Shown here piece by piece: positions 27,601-40,600 of a stretch of 64,000 nucleotides of DNA. The stretch lies in NCBI GenBank assembly GCA_032717465.1, contig CM064666.1, forward strand, positions 17,074,340 through 17,138,339, given 5' to 3'. Numbering within the stretch: the first letter of the stretch is position 1; each line of letters begins with the position of its first letter. The translations under genes and the position numbers were made by a program. The notes under the pieces are model-generated. The model was not told where the DNA came from. It did no database searches and worked only from the letters and a program-made list of their open reading frames with translations. The stretch comes from Coenobita brevimanus. Its lineage: Eukaryota; Arthropoda; Malacostraca; Decapoda; Coenobitidae.

Positions 27601-29437
27601 GTGAGGTTGGGTAGCGTGTAATGCGGTTGAGTGGGGTTGAATCAGATAATAGTGGGGTTGAGGAAGGTGGAGTGGAGTTCAATTGAAAGATGAGGTGGGG
27701 TAGAGTATGGTGGGGTTGGGTGGGGTTGATCCAAGAAATGGTGGGGTTGAATGGGAAGTACTGGGGTGAGGTTTGCAGATGAGGTAGGGTAAAGTAAGGT
27801 GGGTTTGACTGGGGTTGAATCAGGTAATGGAGGGGTTGATAGGGGAGTAGTAGGGTAGCATTGAAAGGTAAGATAAGGAAGAGTATGGTGGGGTTGTCTG
27901 GGGTTGAATCAGGTAATGGAGGGGTTGACAGGGGAGTGGTGGGGTAGTACTGAAAGGAAAGATAGGGTAGAGGATGGTGGGGATGGGTGGGGTTGAATCA
28001 GATAATGGTTGGGTTGAGAGGGGAGTAGTGGGGTGGTATTGAAAGGTGAGGTTCGGTAGAACATGGTGGGACTGAGTGGGATTGAATGGGGTAATGGTGG
28101 GGTTGAGCGAAGAAGAGAAGGGTAAAATGCAAATGTGAGGTTGGGTAGAGTGTGGTGGGGTTGAGTGGGGTTAAATTGTTTAATAGTGGGGTTCAACAGG
28201 GAGAAGTAGGGTAGAACTGACAGGGGAGGAGAAGTAGAGTGTAGTGGAGTTGGGTGGGGATGAGTCGGGTAATGGTGGGGTTGAGAGGGGAGTAGTGGGG
28301 TAGTTTTGAAAGATGAGGTTGGGTAGAGCATGGAAGAGAATGACAGGGTAGAATGGGGTTATGGTGGGGTTGAGGGAGAAAGGGTGGGATGATATTCAAA
28401 GATGAGATTGGGTAGTGTATGGTGGGGTTGAGTGGGGTTGAATCGATTAATGGTGGGGTTGACTGGGAAGGAGGGGGTAAAATTCAGACGTGGGGTAGGG
28501 TAGAGTATGATGGGGTGGGGTGGGGATGAATGGGGTAATGGTGGGGTTAAGGAAGGAGGAGTTGGGTAGTGTTGATAGTTGAGAGAGGGTAGAGTATGGT
28601 GGGGTTTAGTGGGGTTGAATGAGGTAATGGTACGGTTGAGGGAGATAGGGTGGGGTACTACTGAAAGGCGAGGTAAGGTAAAGTATGGTGGGGTTTAGTG
28701 GGGTTGAAAAAAATAATGGTGGGGTTGAGGGAGAAAGGGTGGGGTTGTATTGAAAGGTGAGGTAGGATAGAGTATGGTGGGGTTGGGTGGGGTTGAATGG
28801 GACAATGGTGGGGTTGAGGGAGGAGTGGTGGGGTAATATTGAAAGGTGAGGTAGGGTAGAGTGTGGTGGGGTTGTGTGGGGTTGATTGGGATTATGGTGG
28901 GGTTGAGCGGAGAGGAGTGGGGTAAAATTGAAAGATGAGGTAAGGTAGAGTATTGTGGGGTTGGGTAGGGTTCAATCGATTAATGATGGGGGTGAGAGGA
29001 GAGGAGTGATGTAAATCTGAAAGGTGAGGTAGGGTAGGGTATGGTGGGGTTGAGTGAGGTTGAGTGGGGAAATGGTGGGGTTAAGGGAGGAGGAGTGAGG
29101 TAGAATTGGAAGTAGAGTAGGCTAGAGTGAGATGGGGTTGAGTTGGGTTGAATGGGGGACTGGTGGGGTTGAGCGGGGAAAGGTTAGTTAAAACTGATTG
29201 GTGAGGTTGGGTAGCGTGTAATGGGTTTGAATGGGGTTGAATCAGCTACTAGTGGGGTTGAGGGAGGAGGTGTAGGTTAAAGTAAAAGTGAGGTAGGGTA
29301 GAGTATGGTGGGGTTGGGTGGGGTTGAATGGGGTAATGGTGGGGATGAGCAGGAAGTACAGGGGTGAGGTTTGCAGAGGAGGTAGGGCAGAACACAGTGG
29401 GGCTGAGTGGGGTTGATTGGGGTAATGGTGGGGTTGA
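24643..29437. repeat. HOR unit 1, long type lacking one monomer (4795 bp)
   Basis: First unit after the LINE. It is about 88 bp shorter than the standard unit because the monomer with GAGAAAATGTGGGGTAATAC is absent near 26680, where the sequence goes directly to GAGAAAAGGTGGGGTATTAC. Confidence 0.85.
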
Positions 29438-32400
29438 GAGGAAAGTAGTGGGGTAGAATTGAAAGGTGAGGTTCGGTAGGGTATGAAGGAGTTGAGTGGG
29501 GGTGAATGGGGTAAAGGTGGTGTTGAGTGGGGGGAAGGTTAGCTAAAATTGAAACGTGAGGTAGGGTAGAGCGTGGTGGGGTTGGGTGGAGGTGAACCGA
29601 GATATGGTGGGGTTTAGTGGGAAGTAATGAGGTGAGGTTTGCAGATGAGGTAGGGTAAAGTAAGGTGTGTTGACTGGGGTTGAATCAGGTAATGGACGGG
29701 TTGATAGGGGAATAGTGGGGTAGTATTGAAAGGTAAGATAAGGAAGAGTATGGTGGGGTTGACGGGTTGAATCAGATAATGGTGGGGTTGAGAGGGGAGT
29801 AGTGGGGTGGTATTGAAAGGTGAGGTTGGGTAGAACATGGTGGGACTGAGTGGGGTTGAATGGGGTGATGGTGGGGTTGAGCGAAGAGGAATGGTGTAAA
29901 TATGAAAGGTGAGGTAGGGTAGAGTATGGTGGGGTTCAGTGGGGATGAATGAGATAATGGTGGGGTTGAGGGAGAAAGGGTGGGGTAATATTGAAAGGTG
30001 AGGTAGGGTAGAGTATGGTGGGGTTGAATGAGGTTGAATCGGTTAATGGTGGGGTTGAGAGGGGTGGAGTGGGGTCAAACTGAAAGGTGAGGTACAGTAG
30101 AATATAGTGAGCTTGGATGGGGTTGATTGGGGTTATGGTGGGGTTGAGCGGAGAGGAGTGGGGTAAAATTGAAAGATGAGGTAAGGTAGAGTATTGTGGG
30201 GTTGGGTAGGGTTGAATCGATTAATGGTGGGGCTGAGAGGAGAGGAGTGATGTAAATCTGAAAGATGAGGTTGGGTAGGGTATGGTGGGGTTGAGTGAGG
30301 TTGAGTGGGGAAATGGTGGGGTTAAGGGAGGAGGAGTGAGGTAAAATTGGAAGTAGAGTAGGCTAGAGTGAGATGGGGTTGAGTTGGGTTGAATGGGGGA
30401 CTGGTGGGGTTGAGCGGGGAAAGGTTAGTTCAAACTGATTGATGAGGTTGGGTAGCGTGTAATGGGTTTGAATGGGGTTGAATCAGCTACTACTGGGGTT
30501 GAGGGAGGAGGTGGGGGTTAAAGTGAAAGGTGAGGTAAGGTAGAGTATGGTGGAGTTGGGTGGGGTTGAATGGGGTAATGGTGGGGTTGAAGGAGGAGGA
30601 GGAGGGTAATATTGAGAGGTAGGGTAGGCTGGGGTATGGTGGAACTGAGTGGGGTTGAATCAGGTAATGGTGGGGTTGAGTAGGGAAAGGTAAGTTAGAA
30701 CTCACTGCTGCGGTGGAGTACCATATAGTGGGGTTGGATGGGGTTGACCCGAGTAACGGTGGGGTTGAGTGGGATGTACTGGGGTGGGGTTTGCAGGCGA
30801 GGTAGGTTAGAATATGGTGGGGATGGGTGGGGTTGAATGGGGTTATTGTGGGGTTGAGATGGGAGTGCTTGGGTGTAGTTAGTAGGTGAGACTGGGTAGA
30901 GTATGGTGAGGTTGGGTGGGGTTGAATCTGTTAATGGTGGGGTTAAGCGTGAATCAAGGGATAAAAATAGAAGTTTGTGGTAGGCTGGGGAACGGTGGGG
31001 TTGGGTGGGGTTGAATGGGATAATGGTGGGGTTGAGCAGGAAGAAGTAGGGTAGAACTGACAGGGGAGGAGAGGTAGAATGTGGTGGGGTTGGGTGGGGT
31101 TGAAAGGAGTAGTGATGAAGTGGAGAGGGGTTGAGTGGGGTGAAACTGAAAGGTGAGGTTGGGTAGAACATGGCAGAGAATGGCTGGGTCGAATGGGGTT
31201 ATGGTGGGGTTGGTGAAGGAGGGATGAGGTAATATTGAAAGGTGAAGTTGGGTAGAGTATGGTGGGGTTGAGTGGGGTTGAATCGATTAATGGTGGGGAT
31301 GACTGGGCAGGAGGTGGGTAAAATTGAGTTGTAGGGTAGGTTAGAGTATGATGGGGTGGGATGGGGTTCGATGGGGTAATAGTCAGGTAAAGCAAGGAGG
31401 AGTGGGGTAGTATTGAAAGGTGAGAGTGGGTAGAGTATGGTGAGGTTTAGTGGGGTTGAATGAGGTAATGGTGGGGTTGAGGGAGAAAATGTGGGGTAAT
31501 ACTGAAATGCAAGGTAAGGTAGAGTATGGTGGGTTTTAGTGGGACTGAATGAGGTAATGGTGGGATTGAGGGAGAAAAGGTGGGGTATTACTGAAAGGTG
31601 AGGTAAGGTAGAGTATGGTGGGGTTTAGTGGGGTTGAAAAAGATAATGGTGGGGTTGAGAGGGGAGTAGTGGGGTGGTATTGAAAGGTGAAGTTGGGTAG
31701 AACATGGTGGGACTGGTTGGGGTTGAATGGGGTAATGGTGGGGTTGAGCGAAGAGGAGAAGGGTAATATGCAAATGTGAGGTTGAGCAAATTGTGGTGGG
31801 GTTGAGTGGGGTTAAATTGTTTAATTGTGGGGTTGAACAGGGAGAAGCAGGGTAGAACTGACAGGGGAGGAGAGGTAGAGTGTGGTTGGGTTGGGTGGGG
31901 CTGAGTCGGGTAATGGTGGGGTTGAGAGAGGAGTAGTGGGGTAGTTTTGATAGATGAGGTTGGGTAGAGCATGGCAGAGAATGGCGGGGTAGAATGGGGT
32001 TATGGTGGGGTTGAGGGAGAAAGGGTGGGGTAATATTGAAAGGTGAGGTAGGGTAGAGTATGGTGGGGTTGAGTGAGATTGAATCGGGTAATGGTGGGGT
32101 TCAGAGGGGTGGAGTGGGATAAAACTGAAAGGTGAGGTAAGGTAGAGTATAGTGAGCTTGGATGGGGTTGATTGGGGTTATGGTGGGGTTGAGCAGAGAC
32201 GAGTGGGGTAAAATTGATAGATGAGGGAAGGTAGAGTATTGTGGATTGGGTAGGGTTGAATCGATTAATGGTGGGGTTGAGAGGAGAGGAGTGGTGTAAA
32301 TCTGAAAGGTGAGGTAGGGTAGAGTATGGTGGGGTTGACTGAGGTTGAGTGGGGGAATGGTGGGGTTAAGGGAGGAGGAGTGAGGTATAATTGGAAGTAG

Positions 32401-32722
32401 AGTAGGCTAGAGTGAGATGGGGTTGAGTTGGGTTGAATGGGGGACTGGTGGCTTTGTGCGAGGAAAGGTTAGTTAAAACTGATTGGTGGGGTAGGGTAGC
32501 GTGTAATGGGTTTGAATGGGGTTGAATCAGCTACTAGTGGGGATCAGGGGGGAGGTGTAGGTTAAAGTAAAAGTGAGGTAGGGTAGAGTATGGTGGGGTT
32601 GGGTGGGGTTGAATGGGGTAATGGTGGGGATGAGCAGGAAGTACAGGGGTGAGATTTGCAGAGGAGGTAGGGCAGAACACAGTGGGGCTGAGTGGGGTTG
32701 ATTGGGGTAATGGTGGGGTTGA
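29438..32722. repeat. HOR unit 2, short 37-mer type (3285 bp)
   Basis: Lacks the 1600-bp block present at 27581-29180 of unit 1. The join is near 32467-32510, within the GGTTAGTTAAAACTGATTGG motif; immediately after it the copy reads GTGGGGTAGGGTAGCG, with private substitutions. Confidence 0.88.
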
Positions 32723-35700
32723 GAGGAAAGTAGTGGGGTAGAATTGAAAGGTGAGGTTCGGTAGGGTATGAAGGAGTTGAGTGGGGGTGAATGGGGTAAA
32801 GGTGGTGTTGAGTGGGGGAAGGTTAGCTAAAATTGAAACGTGAGGTAGGGTAGAGCGTGGTGGGGTTGGGTGGAGGTGAACCGAGATATGGTGGGGTTTA
32901 GTGGGAAGTAATGAGGTGAGGTTTGCAGATGAGGTAGGGTAAAGTAAGGTGTGTTGACTGGGGTTGAATCAGGTAATGGACGGGTTGATAGGGAAATAGT
33001 GGGGTAGTATTGAAAGGTAAGATAAGGAAGAGTATGGTGGGGTTGACGGGTTGAATCAGATAATGGTGGGGTTGAGAGGGGAGTATTGTGGTGGTATTGA
33101 AAGGTGAGGTTGGGTAGAACATGGTGGGACTGAGTGGGGTTGAATGGGGTGATGGTGGGGTTGAGCGAAGAGGAATGGTGTAAATATGAAAGGTGAGGTA
33201 GGGTAGAGTATGGTGGGGTTCAGTGGGGATGAATGAGATAATGGTGGGGTTGAGGGAGAAAGGGTGGGGTAATATTGAAAGGTGAGGTAGGGTAGAGTAT
33301 GGTGGGGTTGAATGAGGTTGAATCGGTTAATGGTGGGGTTGAGAGGGGTGGAGTGGGGTCAAACTGAAAGGTGAGGTACAGTAGAATATAGTGAGCTTGG
33401 ATGGGGTTGATTGGGGTTATGGTGGGGTTGAGCGGAGAGGAGTGGGGTAAAATTGAAAGATGAGGTAAGGTAGAGTATTGTGGGGTTGGGTAGGGTTGAA
33501 TCGATTAATGGTGGGGCTGAGAGGAGAGGAGTGATGTAAATCTGAAAGATGAGGTTGGGTAGGGTATGGTGGGGTTGAGTGAGGTTGAGTGGGGAAATGG
33601 TGGGGTTAAGGGAGGAGGAGTGAGGTAAAATTGGAAGTAGAGTAGGCTAGAGTGAGATGGGGTTGAGTTGGGTTGAATGGGGGACTGGTGGGGTTGAGCG
33701 GGGAAAGGTTAGTTCAAACTGATTGATGAGGTTGGGTAGCGTGTAATGGGTTTGAATGGGGTTGAATCAGCTACTACTGGGGTTGAGGGAGGAGGTGGGG
33801 GTTAAAGTGAAAGGTGAGGTAAGGTAGAGTATGGTGGAGTTGGGTGGGGTTGAATGGGGTAATGGTGGGGTTGAAGGAGGAGGAGGAGGGTAATATTGAG
33901 AGGTAGGGTAGGCTGGGGTATGGTGGAACTGAGTGGGGTTGAATCAGGTAATGGTGGGGTTGAGTAGGGAAAGGTAAGTTAGAACTCACTGCTGCGGTGG
34001 AGTACCATATAGTGGGGTTGGATGGGGTTGACCCGAGTAACGGTGGGGTTGAGTGGGATGTACTGGGGTGGGGTTTGCAGGCGAGGTAGGTTAGAATATG
34101 GTGGGGATGGGTGGGGTTGAATGGGGTTATTGTGGGGTTGAGATGGGAGTGCTTGGGTGTAGTTAGTAGGTGAGACTGGGTAGAGTATGGTGAGGTTGGG
34201 TGGGGTTGAATCTGTTAATGGTGGGGTTAAGCGTGAATCAAGGGATAAAAATAGAAGTTTGTGGTAGGCTGGGGAACGGTGGGGTTGGGTGGGGTTGAAT
34301 GGGATAATGGTGGGGTTGAGCAGGAAGAAGTAGGGTAGAACTGACAGGGGAGGAGAGGTAGAATGTGGTGGGGTTGGGTGGGGTTGAAAGGAGTAGTGAT
34401 GAAGTGGAGAGGGGTTGAGTGGGGTGAAACTGAAAGGTGAGGTTGGGTAGAACATGGCAGAGAATGGCTGGGTCGAATGGGGTTATGGTGGGGTTGGTGA
34501 AGGAGGGGTGAGGTAATATTGAAAGGTGAAGTTGGGTAGAGTATGGTGGGGTTGAGTGGGGTTGAATCGATTAATGGTGGGGATGACTGGGCAGGAGGGG
34601 GGTAAAATTGAGAGGTAGGGTAGGTTAGAGTATGATGGGGTGGGGTGGGGTTCGATGGGGTAATAGTCAGGTAAAGCAAGGAGGAGTGGGGTAGTATTGA
34701 AAGGTGAGAGTGGGTAGAGTATGGTGAGGTTTAGTGGGGTTGAATGAGGTAATGGTGGGGTTGAGGGAGAAAATGTGGGGTAATACTGAAATGCGAGGTA
34801 AGGTAGAGTATGGTGGGTTTTAGTGGGACTGAATGAGGTAATGGTGGGATTGAGGGAGAAAAGGTGGGGTATTACTGAAAGGTGAGGTAAGGTAGAGTAT
34901 GGTGGGGTTTAGTGGGGTTGAAAAAGATAATGGTGGGGTTGAGAGGGGAGTAGTGGGGTGGTATTGAAAGGTGAAGTTGGGTAGAACATGGTGGGACTGG
35001 TTGGGGTTGAATGGGGTAATGGTGGGGTTGAGCGAAGAGGAGAAGGGTAATATGCAAATGTGAGGTTGAGCAAATTGTGGTGGGGTTGAGTGGGGTTAAA
35101 TTGTTTAATTGTGGGGTTGAACAGGGAGAAGTAGGGTAGAACTGACAGGGGAGGAGAGGTAGAGTGTGGTGGGGTTGGGTGGGGCTGAGTCGGGTAATGG
35201 TGGGGTTGAGAGGGGAGTAGTGGGGTAGTTTTGATAGATGAGGTTGGGTAGAGCATGGCAGAGAATGGCGGGGTAGAATGGGGTTATGGTGGGGTTGAGG
35301 GAGAAAGGGTGGGGTAATATATAAAGGTGAGGTAGGGTAGAGTATGGTGGGGTTGAGTGAGATTGAATCGGGTAATGATGGGGTTCAGAGGGGTGGAGTG
35401 GGATAAAACTGAAAGGTGAGGTAAGGTAGAGTATAGTGAGCTTGGATGGGGTTGATTGGGGTTATGATGGGGTTGAGCAGAGACGAATGGGGTAAAATTG
35501 ATAGATGAATGAAGGTAGAGTATTGTGGATTGGGTAGGGTTGAATCGATTAATGGTGGGGTTGAGAGGAGAGGAGTGGTGTAAATCTGAAAGGTGAGGTA
35601 GGGTAGAGTATGGTGGGGTTGACTGAGGTTGAGTGGGGGAATGGTGGGGTTAAGGGAGGAGGAGTGAGGTATAATTGGAAGTAGAGTAGGCTAGAGTGAG

Positions 35701-37606
35701 ATGGGGTTGAGTTGGGTTGAATGGGGGACTGGTGGCTTTGTGCGGGGAAAGGTTAGTTAAAACTGATTGGTGAGGTTGGGTAGCGTGTAATGCGGTTGAG
35801 TGGGGTTGAATCAGATAATAGTGGGGTTGAGGAAGGTGGAGTGGAGTTCAATTGAAAGATGAGGTGGGGTAGAGTATGGTGGGGTTGGGTGGGGTTGATC
35901 CAAGAAATGGTGGGGTTGAATGGGAAGTACTGGGGTGAGGTTTGCAGATGAGGTAGGGTAAAGTAAGGTGGGTTTGACTGGGGTTGAATCAGGTAATGGA
36001 GGGGTTGGTAGGGGAGTAGTAGGGTAGCATTGAAAGGTAAGATAAGGAAGAGTATGGTGGGGTTGTCTGGGGTTGAATCAGGTAATGGAGGGGTTGACAG
36101 GGGAGTGGTGGGGTAGTACTGAAAGGAAAGATAGGGTAGAGGATGGTGGGGATGGGTGGGGTTGAATCAGATAATGGTTGGGTTGAGAGGGGAGTAGTGG
36201 GGTGGTATTGAAAGGTGAGGTTCGGTAGAACATGGTGGGACTGAGTGGGATTGAATGGGGTAATGGTGGGGTTGAGCGAAGAAGAGAAGGGTAAAATGCA
36301 AATGTGAGGTTGGGTAGAGTGTGGTGGGGTTGAGTGGGGTTAAATTGTTTAATAGTGGGGTTCAACAGGGAGAAGTAGGGTAGAACTGACAGGGGAGGAG
36401 AAGTAGAGTGTAGTGGAGTTGGGTGGGGATGAGTCGGGTAATGGTGGGGTTGAGAGGGGAGTAGTGGGGTAGTTTTGAAAGATGAGGTTGGGTAGAGCAT
36501 GGAAGAGAATGGCAGGGTAGAATGGGGTTATGGTGGGGTTGAGGGAGAAAGGGTGGGATGATATTCAAAGATGAGATTGGGTAGTGTATGGTGGGGTTGA
36601 GTGGGGTTGAATCGATTAATGGTGGGGTTGACTGGGAAGGAGGGGGTAAAATTCAGACGTGGGGTAGGGTAGAGTATGATGGGGTGGGGTGGGGATGAAT
36701 GGGGTAATGGTGGGGTTAAGGAAGGAGGAGTTGGGTAGTGTTGATAGTTGAGAGAGGGTAGAGTATGGTGGGGTTTAGTGGGGTTGAATGAGGTAATGGT
36801 ACGGTTGAGGGAGATAGGGTGGGGTACTACTGAAAGGCGAGGTAAGGTAAAGTATGGTGGGGTTTAGTGGGGTTGAAAAAAATAATGGTGGGGTTGAGGG
36901 AGAAAGGGTGGGGTTGTATTGAAAGGTGAGGTAGGATAGAGTATGGTGGGGTTGGGTGGGGTTGAATGGGACAATGGTGGGGTTGAGGGAGGAGTGGTGG
37001 GGTAATATTGAAAGGTGAGGTAGGGTAGAGTGTGGTGGGGTTGTGTGGGGTTGATTGGGATTATGGTGGGGTTGAGCGGAGAGGAGTGGGGTAAAATTGA
37101 AAGATGAGGTAAGGTAGAGTATTGTGGGGTTGGGTAGGGTTCAATCGATTAATGATGGGGGTGAGAGGAGAGGAGTGATGTAAATCTGAAAGGTGAGGTA
37201 GGGTAGGGTATGGTGGGGTTGAGTGAGGTTGAGTGGGGAAATGGTGGGGTTAAGGGAGGAGGAGTGAGGTAGAATTGGAAGTAGAGTAGGCTAGAGTGAG
37301 ATGGGGTTGAGTTGGGTTGAATGGGGGACTGGTGGGGTTGAGCGGGGAAAGGTTAGTTAAAACTGATTGGTGAGGTTGGGTAGCGTGTAATGGGTTTGAA
37401 TGGGGTTGAATCAGCTACTAGTGGGGTTGAGGGAGGAGGTGTAGGTTAAAGTAAAAGTGAGGTAGGGTAGAGTATGGTGGGGTTGGGTGGGGTTGAATGG
37501 GGTAATGGTGGGGATGAGCAGGAAGTACAGGGGTGAGATTTGCAGAGGAGGTAGGGCAGAACACAGTGGGGCTGAGTGGGGTTGATTGGGGTAATGGTGG
37601 GGTTGA
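32723..37606. repeat. HOR unit 3, standard long type (4884 bp)
   Basis: A full unit containing the three GGTTAGTT(A/C)AAACTGATTG motifs and the 18-mer block. It carries GAATGGGGTAAAATTGATAG and ATAGATGAATGAAGG near 35480-35520, variants also seen at 16190-16220. Confidence 0.9.
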
Positions 37607-40600
37607 GAGGAAAGTAGTGGGGTAGAATTGAAAGGTGAGGTTCGGTAGGGTATGAAGGAGTTGAGTGGGAGTGAATGGGGTAAAGGTGGTGTTGAGTGGG
37701 GGAAGGTTAGCTAAAATTGAAACGTGAGGTAGGGTAGAGCGTGGTGGGGTTGGGTGGAGGTGAACCGAGATATGGTGGGGTTTAGTGGGAAGTAATGAGG
37801 TGAGGTTTGCAGATGAGGTAGGGTAAAGTAAGGTGTGTTGACTGGGGTTGAATCAGGTAATGGACGGGTTGATAGGGGAATAGTGGGGTAGTATTGAAAG
37901 GTAAGATAAGGAAGAGTATGGTGGGGTTGACGGGTTGAATCAGATAATGGTGGGGTTGAGAGGGGAGTAGTGGGGTGGTATTGAAAGGTGAGGTTGGGTA
38001 GAACATGGTGGGACTGAGTGGGGTTGAATGGGGTGATGGTGGGGTTGAGCGAAGAGGAATGGTGTAAATATGAAAGGTGAGGTAGGGTAGAGTATGGTGG
38101 GGTTCAGTGGGGATGAATGAGATAATGGTGGGGTTGAGGGAGAAAGGGTGGGGTAATATTGAAAGGTGAGGTAGGGTAGAGTATGGTGGGGTTGAATGAG
38201 GTTGAATCGGTTAATGGTGGGGTTGAGAGGGGTGGAGTGGGGTCAAACTGAAAGGTGAGGTACAGTAGAATATAGTGAGCTTGGATGGGGTTGATTGGGG
38301 TTATGGTGGGGTTGAGCGGAGAGGAGTGGGGTAAAATTGAAAGATGAGGTAAGGTAGAGTATTGTGGGGTTGGGTAGGGTTGAATCGATTAATGGTGGGG
38401 CTGAGAGGAGAGGAGTGATGTAAATCTGAAAGATGAGGTTGGGTAGGGTATGGTGGGGTTGAGTGAGGTTGAGTGGGGAAATGGTGGGGTTAAGGGAGGA
38501 GGAGTGAGGTAAAATTGGAAGTAGAGTAGGCTAGAGTGAGATGGGGTTGAGTTGGGTTGAATGGGGGACTGGTGGGGTTGAGCGGGGAAAGGTTAGTTCA
38601 AACTGATTGATGAGGTTGGGTAGCGTGTAATGGGTTTGAATGGGGTTGAATCAGCTACTACTGGGGTTGAGGGAGGAGGTGGGGGTTAAAGTGAAAGGTG
38701 AGGTAAGGTAGAGTATGGTGGAGTTGGGTGGGGTTGAATGGGGTAATGGTGGGGTTGAAGGAGGAGGAGGAGGGTAATATTGAGAGGTAGGGTAGGCTGG
38801 GGTATGGTGGAACTGAGTGGGGTTGAATCAGGTAATGGTGGGGTTGAGTAGGGAAAGGTAAGTTAGAACTCACTGCTGCGGTGGAGTACCATATAGTGGG
38901 GTTGGATGGGGTTGACCTGAGTAACGGTGGGGTTGAGTGGGATGTACTGGGGTGGGGTTTGCAGGCGAGGTAGGTTAGAATATGGTGGGGATGGGTGGGG
39001 TTGAATGGGGTTATTGTGGGGTTGAGATGGGAGTGCTTGGGTGTAGTTAGTAGGTGAGACTGGGTAGAGTATGGTGAGGTTGGGTGGGGTTGAATCTGTT
39101 AATGGTGGGGTTAAGCGTGAATCAAGGGATAAAAATAGAAGTTTGTGGTAGGCTGGGGAACGGTGGGGTTGGGTGGGGTTGAATGGGATAATGGTGGGGT
39201 TGAGCAGGAAGAAGTAGGGTAGAACTGACAGGGGAGGAGAGGTAGAATGTGGTGGGGTTGGGTGGGGTTGAAAGGAGTAGTGATGAAGTGGAGAGGGGTT
39301 GAGTGGGGTGAAACTGAAAGGTGAGGTTGGGTAGAACATGGCAGAGAATGGCTGGGTCGAATGGGGTTATGGTGGGGTTGGTGAAGGAGGGGTGAGGTAA
39401 TATTGAAAGGTGAAGTTGGGTAGAGTATGGTGGGGTTGAGTGGGGTTGAATCGATTAATGGTGGGGATGACTGGGCAGGAGGTGGGTAAAATTGAGAGGT
39501 AGGGTAGGTTAGAGTATGATGGGGTGGGGTGGGGTTCGATGGGGTAATAGTCAGGTAAAGCAAGGAGGAGTGGGGTAGTATTGAAAGGTGAGAGTGGGTA
39601 GAGTATGGTGAGGTTTAGTGGGGTTGAATGAGGTAATGGTGGGGTTGAGGGAGAAAATGTGGGGTAATACTGAAATGCGAGGTAAGGTAGAGTATGGTGG
39701 GTTTTAGTGGGACTGAATGAGGTAATGGTGGGATTGAGGGAGAAAAGGTGGGGTATTACTGAAAGGTGAGGTAAGGTAGAGTATGGTGGGGTTTAGTGGG
39801 GTTGAAAAAGATAATGGTGGGGTTGAGAGGGGAGTAGTGGGGTGGTATTGAAAGGTGAAGTTGGGTAGAACATGGTGGGACTGGTTGGGGTTGAATGGGG
39901 TAATGGTGGGGTTGAGCGAAGAGGAGAAGGGTAATATGCAAATGTGAGGTTGAGCAAATTGTGGTGGGGTTGAGTGGGGTTAAATTGTTTAATTGTGGGG
40001 TTGAACAGGGAGAAGTAGGGTAGAACTGACAGGGGAGGAGAGGTAGAGTGTGGTGGGGTTGGGTGGGGCTGAGTCGGGTAATGGTGGGGTTGAGAGGGGA
40101 GTAGTGGGGTAGTTTTGATAGATGAGGTTGGGTAGAGCATGGCAGAGAATGGCGGGGTAGAATGGGGTTATGGTGGGGTTGAGGGAGAAAGGGTGGGGTA
40201 ATATTGAAAGGTGAGGTAGGGTAGAGTATGGTGGGGTTGAGTGAGATTGAATCGGGTAATGGTGGGGTTCAGAGGGGTGGAGTGGGATAAAACTGAAAGG
40301 TGAGGTAAGGTAGAGTATAGTGAGCTTGGATGGGGTTGATTGGGGTTATGGTGGGGTTGAGCAGAGACGAGTGGGGTAAAATTGATAGATGAGGGAAGGT
40401 AGAGTATTCTGGACTGGGTAGGGTTGAATCGATTAATGGTGGGGTTGAGAGGAGAGGAGTGGTGTAAATGTGAAAGGTGAGGTAGGGTAGAGTATGGTGG
40501 GGTTGACTGAGGTTGAGTGGGAGAATGGTGGGGTTAAGGGAGGAGGAGTGAGGTATAATTGGAAGTAGAGTAGGCTAGAGTGAGATGGGGTTGAGTTGGG

